This document shows positions 52,169 through 61,552 of a stretch of 64,000 nucleotides of DNA, one piece after another. Under the pieces are notes generated by a model, which saw only the letters and a program-made list of their open reading frames with translations, was not told where the DNA came from and did not search any database. Source of the stretch: Thioalkalivibrio paradoxus (GTDB taxonomy: Bacteria > Pseudomonadota > Gammaproteobacteria > Ectothiorhodospirales > Ectothiorhodospiraceae); contig JAABSC010000001.1 of assembly GCA_011390565.1 (NCBI GenBank), positions 620,001 to 684,000 of the forward strand. The letters are read 5' to 3'. Position numbers and translations under genes: made by a program. Numbering within the stretch: position 1 is the stretch's first letter; every line of letters starts with the position of its first letter.

Positions 52169-54112
52169 TCAGAAGGAGTAGCTGACGCTGATCGCGAGGA
52201 AATCACGATCCTTGAGCGGGTTGGTGCTGCTGGCGTAGCTCCGTGCCTGTCCGGCGGGATTGGGGGCGGGGTCGGTCCCGCGGATCTCCCTGCCGCCGAA
52301 GAACGAGGTGTAGGCGATGTCCGCCTGCCAGCGCTGCAGGTAGTTCACGCCCAGGCCCAACGTCAAGGCCTTGGCGCCGGCATTGAACGTCGGGCTGCGC
52401 CCGCTGACATCATGCGAGAAGCCGATGCGCGGCAGCAGGGTCGCCGCCCCCAGCGCATTCGGATACTCGAACCGGCCGAGCAAGCGGTAGCCCCAGGAGT
52501 CCTTGGTTGCGAAGCAGCTGGACGCGGTGGACCCGAAGGCGGCCGCCGCCGATGACCCCGGCTGCGGGAGGTGGCATCCAGGGGCGGCGAACTCGAGGCC
52601 GGAGGGGAGTTCCAACCGCGTGTAGCCGACCTCGCCGACCAGGATCAGCTGGTCCGCGCCCAGGAATTGCGGCACCGCCTTGGTGGCGGTCATCTGCACC
52701 TGGTGCATCCCGACCCTGCGATAGCCCTGGATCTCTTCGCCGTAGGGAACCGCGAATGCCTGATTCGGGTTGGTCGAGGTGACCTGGTTGGCCAATCCCA
52801 GCGCCGCATTCAGAATCTCGGCGGAAGGCAACTGCACCGGCTGGTTGCGACGGTAGGAATACTCCCCCTGAAGGGCGCTGTCTGCCGGTCCGGCGGTATT
52901 GAAGCTCACGCCGAGCAACTGGATGTCCTCCGGATACTCAACGAAATAACTGCCCTGCGGTGAGGCGCCCGAGCGCGCGGCCAGGCCCTGCGCCGCCTGG
53001 CAGGCCACGCTCGTCGCGGAGCCAGCATCCCCGGTCTGCTGGAACACCTGCCCGAAGGTGGGTACGTCGAAAACCTGACACCCCGGAACGATGGTGGCGT
53101 CCGTCGTGATCCCGCCGCGATAGCCTGATACGAACGGAGTGCGGCTGTGGTAGTTCGCGAAATAGAAGCCGAACTCGGTGAAATTGAGGTTCGGCGCGAA
53201 GGCTCGCAGCGCGAAACCGTATTCATCGCCCGAGCTCGGCTCGCGGTCGGCCGACCGCGGTGCGATCAGGCGCGCGGTGGGGTTGAGCGGGAACACGCCC
53301 GCAGGCCCGTTGCCGTCATTGCGGCGGCCATAACCGGTGTAGGCATTGTCTCCGCCTGTGGCGACGAAATCGTTCGTGCTGAAAAAGGTCCCGACCGGTT
53401 CGAGCCGGGTCTTGTCCCACTCCGCGATCCAGACGCCCTCCAGCGCAACATTGTCCGTGAGTGCGCGCGAACCCCAGAGCATCCCGACCGGCATCAGCCC
53501 CTCACGAAGTTCCGAGCCCGGAATGCGCAGGCGGGTGACATTGATCGGGTTGAGCACGTTGATGCCGTTCTGGATGAACGTGCTCTCGCCCCAGCTGACC
53601 ACCTGTCGCCCGGCACGCAGGTTCAGGTCGCGCCCCCCCACATCGAAGCGGCCGCGCACGAAGGCATCGAGGATCTCCGCGTCCCGGCCCGCCTCGTCGC
53701 GCGCGGCGCGGCTCAGCTCGTTCTTGTTCCAGATGGCATCGTCGTAGAAATACGAGGCGCGCAGGAAGCCGCCGAAATTCCGGTAGTCAAGCTCGAGGTC
53801 ATGGGTCACCTTGACCGCCGAGGAAACCAGGTCGCCGCGATCGTAGTTCAGGTTGCCGTCGTCGGCGTTCGGATCACGCGAGGTGCCGCCGTTGGCGATG
53901 CTGACGAGGGCCGGATCCCGGTCCTCCATCCGCCACAGGGCACCCAGGGAGATCGTCGTGTCGAAACTGCCGCGAATCTCGCCGTCCTCGCTGGAGAATT
54001 CGAAGGCCTGTCCGGGTGCCGCGCCGCCCAGTGCACAGGCTACGGCGGTGACGAGCCAAGGTCTGAGAGGCCGGAATGACGCAGGGTGGGGTTCTTCCTG
54101 CTTCCTCGACAT
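52169..54112 (-). CDS. DUF1302 outer membrane beta-barrel protein
   Basis: A 647-residue protein. After a short basic N-region and hydrophobic segment (WLVTAVACALGGAAPGQA) the mature protein begins FEFSSEDGEIRGSFDTTISLG, a DUF1302 hallmark. Alternating polar/hydrophobic strands and a terminal aromatic (FLAISVSYSF) indicate an outer-membrane barrel. DUF1302 and DUF1329 genes are nearly always adjacent and often sit with an MMPL transporter. It is first in the operon, with AAGGAG before ATG 54112 and a TAGACT upstream that could be a -10. Confidence 0.87.
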   Translation of the reverse strand: MSRKQEEPHPASFRPLRPWLVTAVACALGGAAPGQAFEFSSEDGEIRGSFDTTISLGALWRMEDRDPALVSIANGGTSRDPNADDGNLNYDRGDLVSSAVKVTHDLELDYRNFGGFLRASYFYDDAIWNKNELSRAARDEAGRDAEILDAFVRGRFDVGGRDLNLRAGRQVVSWGESTFIQNGINVLNPINVTRLRIPGSELREGLMPVGMLWGSRALTDNVALEGVWIAEWDKTRLEPVGTFFSTNDFVATGGDNAYTGYGRRNDGNGPAGVFPLNPTARLIAPRSADREPSSGDEYGFALRAFAPNLNFTEFGFYFANYHSRTPFVSGYRGGITTDATIVPGCQVFDVPTFGQVFQQTGDAGSATSVACQAAQGLAARSGASPQGSYFVEYPEDIQLLGVSFNTAGPADSALQGEYSYRRNQPVQLPSAEILNAALGLANQVTSTNPNQAFAVPYGEEIQGYRRVGMHQVQMTATKAVPQFLGADQLILVGEVGYTRLELPSGLEFAAPGCHLPQPGSSAAAAFGSTASSCFATKDSWGYRLLGRFEYPNALGAATLLPRIGFSHDVSGRSPTFNAGAKALTLGLGVNYLQRWQADIAYTSFFGGREIRGTDPAPNPAGQARSYASSTNPLKDRDFLAISVSYSF

Positions 54113-54213
54113 GAGGGTGCTCCTTTTGGGTTCTGGAAAACCGTTCGGTGCCGAAAAGTCTAGCCTATGGGGACACGTAGAGAACCCCCCTTGACGAGGA
54201 TTGTGAAGAATTC

Positions 54214-55461
54214 ATGACGGTCTCCAACGAACCCATGACGTCCCCGGGCTGGGACGTGACGTCCGTCCGGCGCGACTTTCCCATCCTGGAGCAGTCGGTG
54301 CACGGATATCCGCTGGCCTACCTCGACAATGCCGCGACCACTCAGAAGCCGCGGGTGGTTCTCGAGGCCATGGACGGGTACTACCGCCGGGACAACGCGA
54401 ACGTTCACCGTGGCGTGCATGCCCTGGCGGAGCGCGCGACCGGTGCCTTCGAGGCCGCGCGGGAGTCGGTGCGCCGCTTCATCAATGCCCGTTCCACCCG
54501 CGAGATCGTGTTCGTGCGCGGCACGACGGAGGCGATCAACCTCGTGGCGTCAAGCTTCGGCCAGAGGTTGCGGGAGGGCGACGAGATTCTGATCAGTGCC
54601 ATGGAACATCACGCGAACATCGTTCCCTGGCAGCTGCTCCGTGAACGCAGCGGGATCGTGCTGCGGGTGGTACCCATCACCCCGGCGGGCGAACTGGATC
54701 TGGATCGATTGTCCAGCCTGTTCACGCCCCGCACGCGCCTGCTCGCGATCACCCACGTCTCCAATGCCCTGGGAACGGTCAACCCGGTGCGGGAGCTGAT
54801 TGCCGAAGCGCGGCGTCACGGCGTGCCGGTGCTGCTGGACGGCGCTCAGGCCCTGCCGCACCTGCGGGTGGACGTGCAGGCCCTGGATTGCGATTTTTAC
54901 GCCTTCTCCGGCCACAAGCTGTTTGGCCCCACCGGGATCGGCGTGCTCTACGGCCGCGAGAGCCTGCTGGAGACCCTGCCCCCGTACCAGGGCGGCGGCG
55001 AGATGATCCGCACGGTAAGCTTCGAGAAGACCACCTTCGCCGGGTTGCCGCACCGGTTCGAGGCCGGCACCCCGGACATTTCCGGCGTGATCGGTCTGGG
55101 GCGTGCAATCGAGTATCTGGAGCAACTGGACTGGGATGCCGCGACCGCATACGAAGCACGTTTGCTGGAACATGCCACTGCTTGTCTGCAGGACGTGCCG
55201 GGTCTGCGCATCATCGGGCAGGCGCGGCACAAGGTCGCGCTCGTTTCCTTCGTGATGGAGGATGTGCACCCGCACGACATGGGCACGATCCTGGACCGTC
55301 GCGGTCTAGCGGTGCGCGCCGGCCACCACTGCGCGATGCCGGTGATGAGCTACTATGGCGTGCCCGCCACCTCGCGGGCCGCGATGGCCTTCTACAATAC
55401 CTTCGACGAGATCGACCGCCTCGCCGAGGCGCTGCGCTACGCACGGGAGTTGCTCGCATGA
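54214..55461 (+). CDS. sufS: cysteine desulfurase SufS
   Basis: A 415-residue PLP enzyme of the SufS/CsdA group. Visible are YLDNAATTQKP at the N-terminus, the PLP Lys235 in FSGHKLFGPTG, and the active Cys373 in RAGHHCAMPVM, which receives sulfur from cysteine. The RxGHHC form fits the group II (SufS) type. It is coupled to sufU by an ATGA overlap. ATG 54214 gives a slightly long N-terminus; the ATG at 54235 is a possible alternative. Confidence 0.94.
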   Translation: MTVSNEPMTSPGWDVTSVRRDFPILEQSVHGYPLAYLDNAATTQKPRVVLEAMDGYYRRDNANVHRGVHALAERATGAFEAARESVRRFINARSTREIVFVRGTTEAINLVASSFGQRLREGDEILISAMEHHANIVPWQLLRERSGIVLRVVPITPAGELDLDRLSSLFTPRTRLLAITHVSNALGTVNPVRELIAEARRHGVPVLLDGAQALPHLRVDVQALDCDFYAFSGHKLFGPTGIGVLYGRESLLETLPPYQGGGEMIRTVSFEKTTFAGLPHRFEAGTPDISGVIGLGRAIEYLEQLDWDAATAYEARLLEHATACLQDVPGLRIIGQARHKVALVSFVMEDVHPHDMGTILDRRGLAVRAGHHCAMPVMSYYGVPATSRAAMAFYNTFDEIDRLAEALRYARELLA

Positions 55462-55907
55462 GCGATCTGGACGACCTCTACCAGGAGCTGATCCTGGATC
55501 ACAAGCGACACCCCCGGAATTTTCGCGACATGCCGGATGCGACGCGGGCGGTGGACGGCCACAACCCGCTGTGCGGAGACCAGCTGAGGCTGTTCGTGAA
55601 AGTCGCGGACGGGCGGGTCGAGGACGTCAGCTTCATCGGCGTGGGTTGTGCCATCTCGATGGCCTCCGCCTCGATGCTCACCGAGGCGGTGATGGGGAAG
55701 ACGGTGCAGGAGGCACAGCAGCTGTTCGCGGACATGCATGATCTGCTGACCCGCAACCCTTCCGGGATCGATCCCGCGGAGCTTGGCAACCTCGGTGCCC
55801 TGGCCGGCGTCCACGAATACCCGATGCGGGTGAAGTGCGCGACGCTGTCGTGGCACACGCTCGATACCGCATTGAACACCGACGACGACGTGGTGACCAC
55901 GGAGTAG
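55458..55907 (+). CDS. sufU: SUF system sulfur acceptor SufU
   Basis: A 149-residue IscU-like protein of the zinc-binding SufU type. Ligand cysteines are Cys39 (NPLCGDQ), Cys64 (GVGCAISMAS) and Cys127 (VKCATLSWHT), with Asp41 after Cys39. SufU takes persulfide sulfur from SufS. The ATG overlaps the sufS stop (ATGA). Other suf genes (B, C, D) are not in the window. Confidence 0.93.
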   Translation: MSDLDDLYQELILDHKRHPRNFRDMPDATRAVDGHNPLCGDQLRLFVKVADGRVEDVSFIGVGCAISMASASMLTEAVMGKTVQEAQQLFADMHDLLTRNPSGIDPAELGNLGALAGVHEYPMRVKCATLSWHTLDTALNTDDDVVTTE

Positions 55908-55913
55908 CGCCGC

Positions 55914-58559
55914 GTGCTGAACCCACTGGGAATTTCGTTCACGGCATCCCTGTTCGGGCTGATGGCCGTGCTGGCGGTGCTGGGCCTGCTCGCCGGCGCG
56001 GTCTTCGGCTGGGTGAGTTTTCTGACGCTGCGGCGCCTGCGGGAGCGGGTGGCTCGGCTGGAGCAGGCGCTCCGTGCGTCGGAAGCCAACGCGCAAGACC
56101 GGGAAAAACGGCCCGAGCCCGAGCCCGAGGTCAGGGCTGCGGCCGAACCGGCCCCGCGGACGCCTTCCGGCACCGCGTCGCGTAACCGGCCGCAAGGCAC
56201 ACCCGGGAGCGCCGCTCGATTCTTCGCCCGCATCCGGGAGCACTGGATGGTGTGGCTCGGTGGACTTTGCGTCGGCCTGGCCGGGGTGTTTCTGGTTCGC
56301 TACTCGATCGAGCAGGGATACCTGGGCCCTAACGCGCGCGTCCTCATGGGGATCGCAGTCGGATTGGCGCTCCACGCATTGGCCGAGTGGCTCCGCCGCC
56401 GGATGGAAGGACAGTACGATGCGGTCGCGGCGCTGGCGGGAGGGGCGAGCCTCACCCTGTATGCCGCTGTGCTGGCCGCATTGCATCTCTATCAGCTCTG
56501 GTCGCCGGGCGTCATCTTCGCGCTGCTGGCGCTGGTCTCTCTGGCCACCATGGCACTGGCGCTGCGTCATGGGCCGGTGCTGGCGATTCTCGGCATCCTG
56601 GGCGCCTTTGCGGTTCCGGCACTCTTGGGGGGCGGTGCTGAAAATCTGCTCCCCGTGCTCACCTACAGTCTCGTCGTCACGGCAGCGAGCTTCCTGCTCA
56701 TGCGGTACGTCTACCGGGACTGGCTGTGGTGGGGCACGATGGGCGGCGCCCTTTTCTGGTGGTGGGTGGCGCTGCAGGCGGGTGCGCACACCGAGGCCTG
56801 GCTCGGTTCTTACCTCGGCGCGGTGGGCTGGAGCCTGCTGGCCCTGCGCTGGGGCAACTACCGGTTGACGCATGCCGTTCCTCAGGGGACCGAGGGGGCG
56901 AACTGGCGGCAGTGGTTGCGCGCCGATCCCGCGGGGCAGGGCTCCGCGCGCGTCGGGCTTTTGGCGCTCCTTCTCGCACAGGCCTACAGCCTCGCGATCG
57001 ACCCGCAGTGGGGCTACGCGCCGCTGATCTGGCTGCCGCTGCCGGTGGTGATTCTGGTCGCCAGCCGCTACAACGCGACACTCCGGGCGATGCCCTGGCT
57101 CACCCTGCTCGCCACGACCGCGGGATTCGTTGGGAGCGTGGTCGTCTGGCAACCGATGGGCATGCCACCGTGGGCGTTGTCTCCGATCAGCGCCGAATAT
57201 CAGGGTGGTGTGCTTGCCACCCTGGCGCTGCTGGCCGCAGCGTTCAGTGCTGGCGGAGCGTGGCAACTCCAGGCCCGGCGCGATTCAGGGGGGGCTGCGG
57301 CCCTGGTGTTCATGACCCCGCTGCTGGCTGTGGCGCTCGCCTACGTACTGATTCCGGAGGCCGTGTCCGATTGGATCCTGAGTGCGATCAGTCTTGCTGT
57401 GGGACTGGTGCTCGGGGGCTTCGCCGGAAAGCGCCTGCGTGCGGGGATGGAGGACTCGATCGCGTTCTGGCAGATCGCAGCGGGCCATCTGGCGTACTCG
57501 CTGGCGGCCGTCATCAGTTTCGACCAGGCCACGCTGACGCTGGCCCTGGCCGTACAGGTGTTGTCCCTGACCTGGCTGACGCAGCGATTCGCCATGCGCC
57601 ACCTGCACTGGCTGGTCAAGCTGGTGCTCGCCGTGATCGTGATGAGGCTGACGTTCAATCCGTGGCTTGCCGTCTACGCGCCGGAGGCCCACTGGACCCT
57701 GTGGACTTATGGCGGCAGCCTGCTTCTGGTCGTTGCGGCGGACCCGCTGGTCGCGAACGGGGAGCGATTGAAACTCTGGCTCCGCGCAACCTCCGTGCAT
57801 CTTCTGTTGCTGTTCATCCATACGGCGATGCGGTACTGGCTCTACGAGGGCAACGTTTTCGTAACGCGCTACGACTTCGTCGAGGTGGCGCTCAACACCA
57901 GCCTCTGGGCAGCGCTGGCGCTGCTGTATTTCTGGCGCAGCGGGCAAAGCCCCGCATTCGCCGTGCTCTATCAGAACGTCGCGAGTCTGCTGATGCTGCT
58001 GGCGTTCTTGAGCTACCTGGTCCTGGCGAGCGTGCTGAACCCGCTCTGGGCTCCGGAGAGCGCAGCAGCCATTTCGGCCACCCCGGTCCTCAACCTGCTG
58101 TTGTTGGCCTACGGCCTGCCAGTAGTGCTCTGGCTCCTCGCCAGCCGGTATTTCGAGCCGGACTTGCGCGGATTCTTCGCGCTACTGGCGGGTGCAGGGC
58201 TTTGGCTGTTCGTGAGCCTCGAGATCCGACACCTCTGGCACGGCGGACTCGATCTTGCGGACGCGATGCGGGACGGCGAGTTGTACACCTACTCGGTGGT
58301 CTGGCTGCTGATGGCTGTAGCCACGATGCTGCTTGGCACCCTCCGCGGGCGCCTGGCCCTCTATCGCGGAGGCCTGGTTCTGCTGGTATTGGTCATTCTG
58401 AAAATATTCTTCGTGGATATGGGTGGCCTCACCGGTCTTCTGCGTGCGCTTTCGTTCATGGGGCTCGGCCTGTCGCTGCTCGGGTTGGCCTTTGCGCACC
58501 AGTACCTCGCGCGCAGGGCGGGTGGCGCGCGAACCGACGACGCCCTCGCCGGGGGGTGA
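55914..58559 (+). CDS. DUF2339 polytopic membrane protein
   Basis: An 881-residue membrane protein starting at GTG 55914. A first helix (SLFGLMAVLAVLGLLAGAVFGWV) is followed by a coiled-coil/charged linker (RERVARLEQALRASEANAQDREK), then more than twenty hydrophobic helices to the end, the DUF2339 pattern with HWMVWLGGLCVGLAGVFLVRYSIEQGYLGP near residue 105. Function is not established for the family. It follows sufU by 6 bases, so it may be co-transcribed, though no link with Fe-S assembly is known. Confidence 0.85.
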   Translation: MLNPLGISFTASLFGLMAVLAVLGLLAGAVFGWVSFLTLRRLRERVARLEQALRASEANAQDREKRPEPEPEVRAAAEPAPRTPSGTASRNRPQGTPGSAARFFARIREHWMVWLGGLCVGLAGVFLVRYSIEQGYLGPNARVLMGIAVGLALHALAEWLRRRMEGQYDAVAALAGGASLTLYAAVLAALHLYQLWSPGVIFALLALVSLATMALALRHGPVLAILGILGAFAVPALLGGGAENLLPVLTYSLVVTAASFLLMRYVYRDWLWWGTMGGALFWWWVALQAGAHTEAWLGSYLGAVGWSLLALRWGNYRLTHAVPQGTEGANWRQWLRADPAGQGSARVGLLALLLAQAYSLAIDPQWGYAPLIWLPLPVVILVASRYNATLRAMPWLTLLATTAGFVGSVVVWQPMGMPPWALSPISAEYQGGVLATLALLAAAFSAGGAWQLQARRDSGGAAALVFMTPLLAVALAYVLIPEAVSDWILSAISLAVGLVLGGFAGKRLRAGMEDSIAFWQIAAGHLAYSLAAVISFDQATLTLALAVQVLSLTWLTQRFAMRHLHWLVKLVLAVIVMRLTFNPWLAVYAPEAHWTLWTYGGSLLLVVAADPLVANGERLKLWLRATSVHLLLLFIHTAMRYWLYEGNVFVTRYDFVEVALNTSLWAALALLYFWRSGQSPAFAVLYQNVASLLMLLAFLSYLVLASVLNPLWAPESAAAISATPVLNLLLLAYGLPVVLWLLASRYFEPDLRGFFALLAGAGLWLFVSLEIRHLWHGGLDLADAMRDGELYTYSVVWLLMAVATMLLGTLRGRLALYRGGLVLLVLVILKIFFVDMGGLTGLLRALSFMGLGLSLLGLAFAHQYLARRAGGARTDDALAGG

Positions 58560-58567
58560 ACGGTCCG

Positions 58568-58963
58568 ATGCCGCGCCTCAGGCTTGCGCTGCTGTTGCTT
58601 TCAGTCCTGCTGCTGACGGGTTGCTTCACCGATGCCGCGACACGGCTGGCCTACGACATCAAGACGGGGGCCGCGCGGGTAGGTTCGGCGAATGGGGCAG
58701 ACTACGTCGTCGAGCACCGCACGCCGTCCGGGCGCGGTCAGTGTACGGGTCCGTATACCGTGCAGCTCGACAAGGTCGGCGCCCTGATCATCTGGTGCCG
58801 GGGCGACAGTGGCGAGGACGTCGTGTCCAGCCACAGCACCAGCTACCACCGGCGTTTTGTCGATACCCCGCGTACCTGGATTCTCGAGAAGGGTGCAGGT
58901 GAGACGCTGCTGATCCGCCTGGAGCGCCGGAACGGGCGGATCGTGATCGCCGAGGCCCTTTGA
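58568..58963 (+). CDS. small predicted lipoprotein
   Basis: A 131-residue protein beginning [19 protein letters not shown], a lipoprotein signal with the lipidated Cys19. The remainder is beta-rich and not recognised ([30 protein letters not shown]). Two further cysteines could form a disulfide. It starts 8 bases after the DUF2339 stop and is followed by the acetyltransferase. Confidence 0.72.
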   Translation: MPRLRLALLLLSVLLLTGCFTDAATRLAYDIKTGAARVGSANGADYVVEHRTPSGRGQCTGPYTVQLDKVGALIIWCRGDSGEDVVSSHSTSYHRRFVDTPRTWILEKGAGETLLIRLERRNGRIVIAEAL

Positions 58964-58986
58964 AACGGAGAAACACTGGAGGAGCC

Positions 58987-59628
58987 ATGTACGGACCGAG
59001 CCCGGACACCAAGCATCCGATGGAGGGATTCCCGCAGGTCTGCTTCATCCGCAACACGGTGCGCAACCCGAACATCATCGTCGGCGAGTACACGTACTAT
59101 GACGATCCGGAGAACTCAGACGACTTCGAGCGCAACGTGCTCTACCATTTTCCGTTCATTGGCGATCGCCTGATCATCGGGAAATTCTGTGCGATCGCCC
59201 GCGGCGTGCGGTTCATCATGAACGGCGCGAACCACGCGCTTTCGGGGATCTCCACCTACCCGTTCTACATCTTCGGCAACGGCTGGGAAGGGGCGGAACC
59301 GGCGCCGGCCGACCTTCCCTACAAGGGCGATACGGTCGTCGGCAACGACGTCTGGATCGGCTACGAGGCGCTGATCATGCCGGGGGTGCGCATCGGCAAC
59401 GGCGCGATCGTCTCGGCACGTTCCGTGGTGGTGCGCGACGTGCCGGCGTACACCATCGTCGGCGGCAACCCGGCACAGCCGATTCGAACGCGTTTCGCCC
59501 CGGAGGTCATCGCCCGGCTCGAAGCCATCGCATGGTGGGACTGGCCGGTCGAGAAGATTACCGCGAACCTGGCCCGGATTACGGCGGCCGACGTCGATGC
59601 CCTGGACGCGGTGCGCGACCGGCCCTGA
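58987..59628 (+). CDS. Vat/CatB-family hexapeptide acetyltransferase
   Basis: A 213-residue left-handed beta-helix acetyltransferase. Signatures are [44 protein letters not shown] with the catalytic His, [24 protein letters not shown] and [17 protein letters not shown]. Family members acetylate chloramphenicol or streptogramin A, but many chromosomal copies have no known role in resistance. ATG 58987 has GGAGGA upstream, preferred over a TTG at 58960 that overlaps the lipoprotein gene. Confidence 0.88.
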   Translation: MYGPSPDTKHPMEGFPQVCFIRNTVRNPNIIVGEYTYYDDPENSDDFERNVLYHFPFIGDRLIIGKFCAIARGVRFIMNGANHALSGISTYPFYIFGNGWEGAEPAPADLPYKGDTVVGNDVWIGYEALIMPGVRIGNGAIVSARSVVVRDVPAYTIVGGNPAQPIRTRFAPEVIARLEAIAWWDWPVEKITANLARITAADVDALDAVRDRP

Positions 59629-59708
59629 TCCGAGGCGATGAGCGGCAGACCTCAGCTACAATTCGGGCGTCGGTCTGGCCTGGAGAAATTCGTGGCGGGG
59701 CAGGAAGG

Positions 59709-60212
59709 GTGAACGGCAATCCCGGGGGGACATCGGTGCTCGATCAGGCGCATGCAGCGTTCATCCAGCGCCGTGTCTCGATTCTCGTCGGCTCCTGCAA
59801 CGCCGACGGTGTGCCATCGCTGGCACGTGCCTACGGTTGCCGGGTGCCGCCCGACCGCAGTTCGGTAACGGTATTCCTGGCGCTGCCCCAGTCCGAGGCC
59901 CTGTTACGGGACCTCCGCGCCAGCGGCGCCATCGCGGTGGTGTTCAGTCGGCCCTCGACCCACGAGACCCTGCAGTTCAAAGGCAGCGTGCAGCGGATTT
60001 CCCCAGTCGACGCAGACGACCGACCGGTGATGCAGGCCTATGGACGCAGCTTCGCCGAAGAAATCGCACCATTGGGCTTCGACGAATCCTTCCAGGACGC
60101 GATCATGGCCCCGGTCGAACACGAAGGCGTTGCCGTGACCTTCGCGCCGTTAGCGGCGTTTGTGCAGACGCCCGGGCCGTCCGCCGGCCGGCCACTCGGA
60201 CACGGATCGTGA
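59709..60212 (+). CDS. FMN-split-barrel (PNPOx-like) protein
   Basis: A 167-residue protein with a pyridoxamine-5'-phosphate-oxidase-like fold (AFIQRRVSILVGSCNADGVPSLARAYG, VTVFLALPQSEALLRDL, HETLQFKGSVQRI). The start is GTG 59709; GTG 59736, after GGGGGGA, is an equally possible start giving 158 residues. The TGA overlaps the next gene's ATG by one base (TGATG). It may bind a flavin or F420-type cofactor; the reaction is unknown. Confidence 0.72.
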   Translation: MNGNPGGTSVLDQAHAAFIQRRVSILVGSCNADGVPSLARAYGCRVPPDRSSVTVFLALPQSEALLRDLRASGAIAVVFSRPSTHETLQFKGSVQRISPVDADDRPVMQAYGRSFAEEIAPLGFDESFQDAIMAPVEHEGVAVTFAPLAAFVQTPGPSAGRPLGHGS

Positions 60213-61552
60213 TGCTGACCCCAAGCGCGATTCGCCGCTGCTTCGAGGGTGCCGTGCCGGCGGTGATCGCCACCTGTTCGCCGGATGGTACGCCGAACGT
60301 GGCCTATCTCTCGCAGGTGCACTATCTGGACGACCGGCACGTTGCGCTGACCTTCCAGTTCTTCAACACGACGCGCCGGAACATCCTCGCGAATCCGCTT
60401 GCAACCGTACAGGTGGTCGATCCCGAAACCGCCGCGCACTTCCGGCTGTATCTGCGCTACCTGCGCACCGAGACCGAGGGCCCGCTGTTCGAACACATGA
60501 AGGCGAAGCTCGCCGGCATCGCCTCGCATACCGGCATGAGCAAGGTGTTTCACCTGCTCGGCTCGGACGTCTACGAGGTGCTGCAGGTGGAACACGTGTT
60601 CGGCGCCGCCCCCGATCCGGGAACGTCCAGGCCCGACCTGCTGCCGCGCCTGCGCGCGTGCATGGCGGATCTGGGCGTCTGCGGCGACCTCGCTCACCTG
60701 TTCGATGAAACGCTGGGCGCGCTCGCGCGCCACTGCGGCATCGGTTACTCGATGCTGCTCATGCACGATCCCACCCATGAGCGTCTGTATACGGTCGCGA
60801 GCCGGGGTTACCCCGAGTCCGGGGTTGGCTGGGAGGTCCGCGTCGGCGACGGCATCATCGGCGTCGCTGGGTGTGAGCGCGCGCCGATCCGGATCGGCTA
60901 CACCGCGCAGGCCTATGTGTACGGTCGCGCGATGCGCGAGGGCTTCGCACATGGCCCCGATGCCGACGCGCTGGAGAGCGAGATCCCGTTCCCGGGGCTT
61001 TCGAATCCCGGAAGCCAACTTGCGGTGCCTCTGGCGCTGGGCAACCGGCTCCTTGGCGTCCTGTACGTGGAAAGTCGCGAGTCGCGACGCTTCACCTATG
61101 AGGATGAGGACGCGCTGGTGGTGCTGGCCGGGCAGCTTGCGCTCACGATCGAGTTGCTTGCGCACTCGGCCGAACTTCACGCGGAACTGCCCTCGAAGGT
61201 TCCGGTGGTGCCCGTGCGCGGCCTGCCGGTGGAGGTGCGGCACTACGCGGCGGATCACAGCGTGTTTGTCGGGCCGGACTACCTGATCAAGGGAGTGGCC
61301 GGCGCGATCCTCTGGAAGCTGCTGCGCGACTACGCGCACCACGGGCGCAGCGAGTTCACCAATCGCGAGCTGCGCCTCGATCGAAGCCTCAGGCTTCCCG
61401 ACATCAGCGACAATCTGGAGGCACGGCTCATTCTCCTGCAGCGGCGCCTCGCGGAGCGCTGCCCGTTTATCGCGATCACCAGGACGGGCCGCGGGCGCTT
61501 CCGTCTCGAGGTCGGCCGGCCACTCCAGCTCGTGGAGGCACCGGCGAGTTAG
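60212..61552 (+). CDS. FMN-split-barrel/GAF/winged-helix protein
   Basis: A 446-residue three-part protein. Residues about 1-140 are PNPOx-like (AVPAVIATCSPDGTPNVAYLSQVHYLD, RRNILANPLATVQVVD), about 150-330 a GAF domain (ALARHCGIGYSMLLMHDPTHERLYTVAS, GVLYVESRESRRFTYEDEDALVVLAGQ), and the last 110 residues a winged-helix-like region (AILWKLLRDYAHHGRSEFTNRELRLD, LEARLILLQRRLAE, GRGRFRLE). A redox- or ligand-sensing transcription regulator is plausible. Its stop overlaps the stop of the convergent E1 beta gene. Confidence 0.75.
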   Translation: MLTPSAIRRCFEGAVPAVIATCSPDGTPNVAYLSQVHYLDDRHVALTFQFFNTTRRNILANPLATVQVVDPETAAHFRLYLRYLRTETEGPLFEHMKAKLAGIASHTGMSKVFHLLGSDVYEVLQVEHVFGAAPDPGTSRPDLLPRLRACMADLGVCGDLAHLFDETLGALARHCGIGYSMLLMHDPTHERLYTVASRGYPESGVGWEVRVGDGIIGVAGCERAPIRIGYTAQAYVYGRAMREGFAHGPDADALESEIPFPGLSNPGSQLAVPLALGNRLLGVLYVESRESRRFTYEDEDALVVLAGQLALTIELLAHSAELHAELPSKVPVVPVRGLPVEVRHYAADHSVFVGPDYLIKGVAGAILWKLLRDYAHHGRSEFTNRELRLDRSLRLPDISDNLEARLILLQRRLAERCPFIAITRTGRGRFRLEVGRPLQLVEAPAS

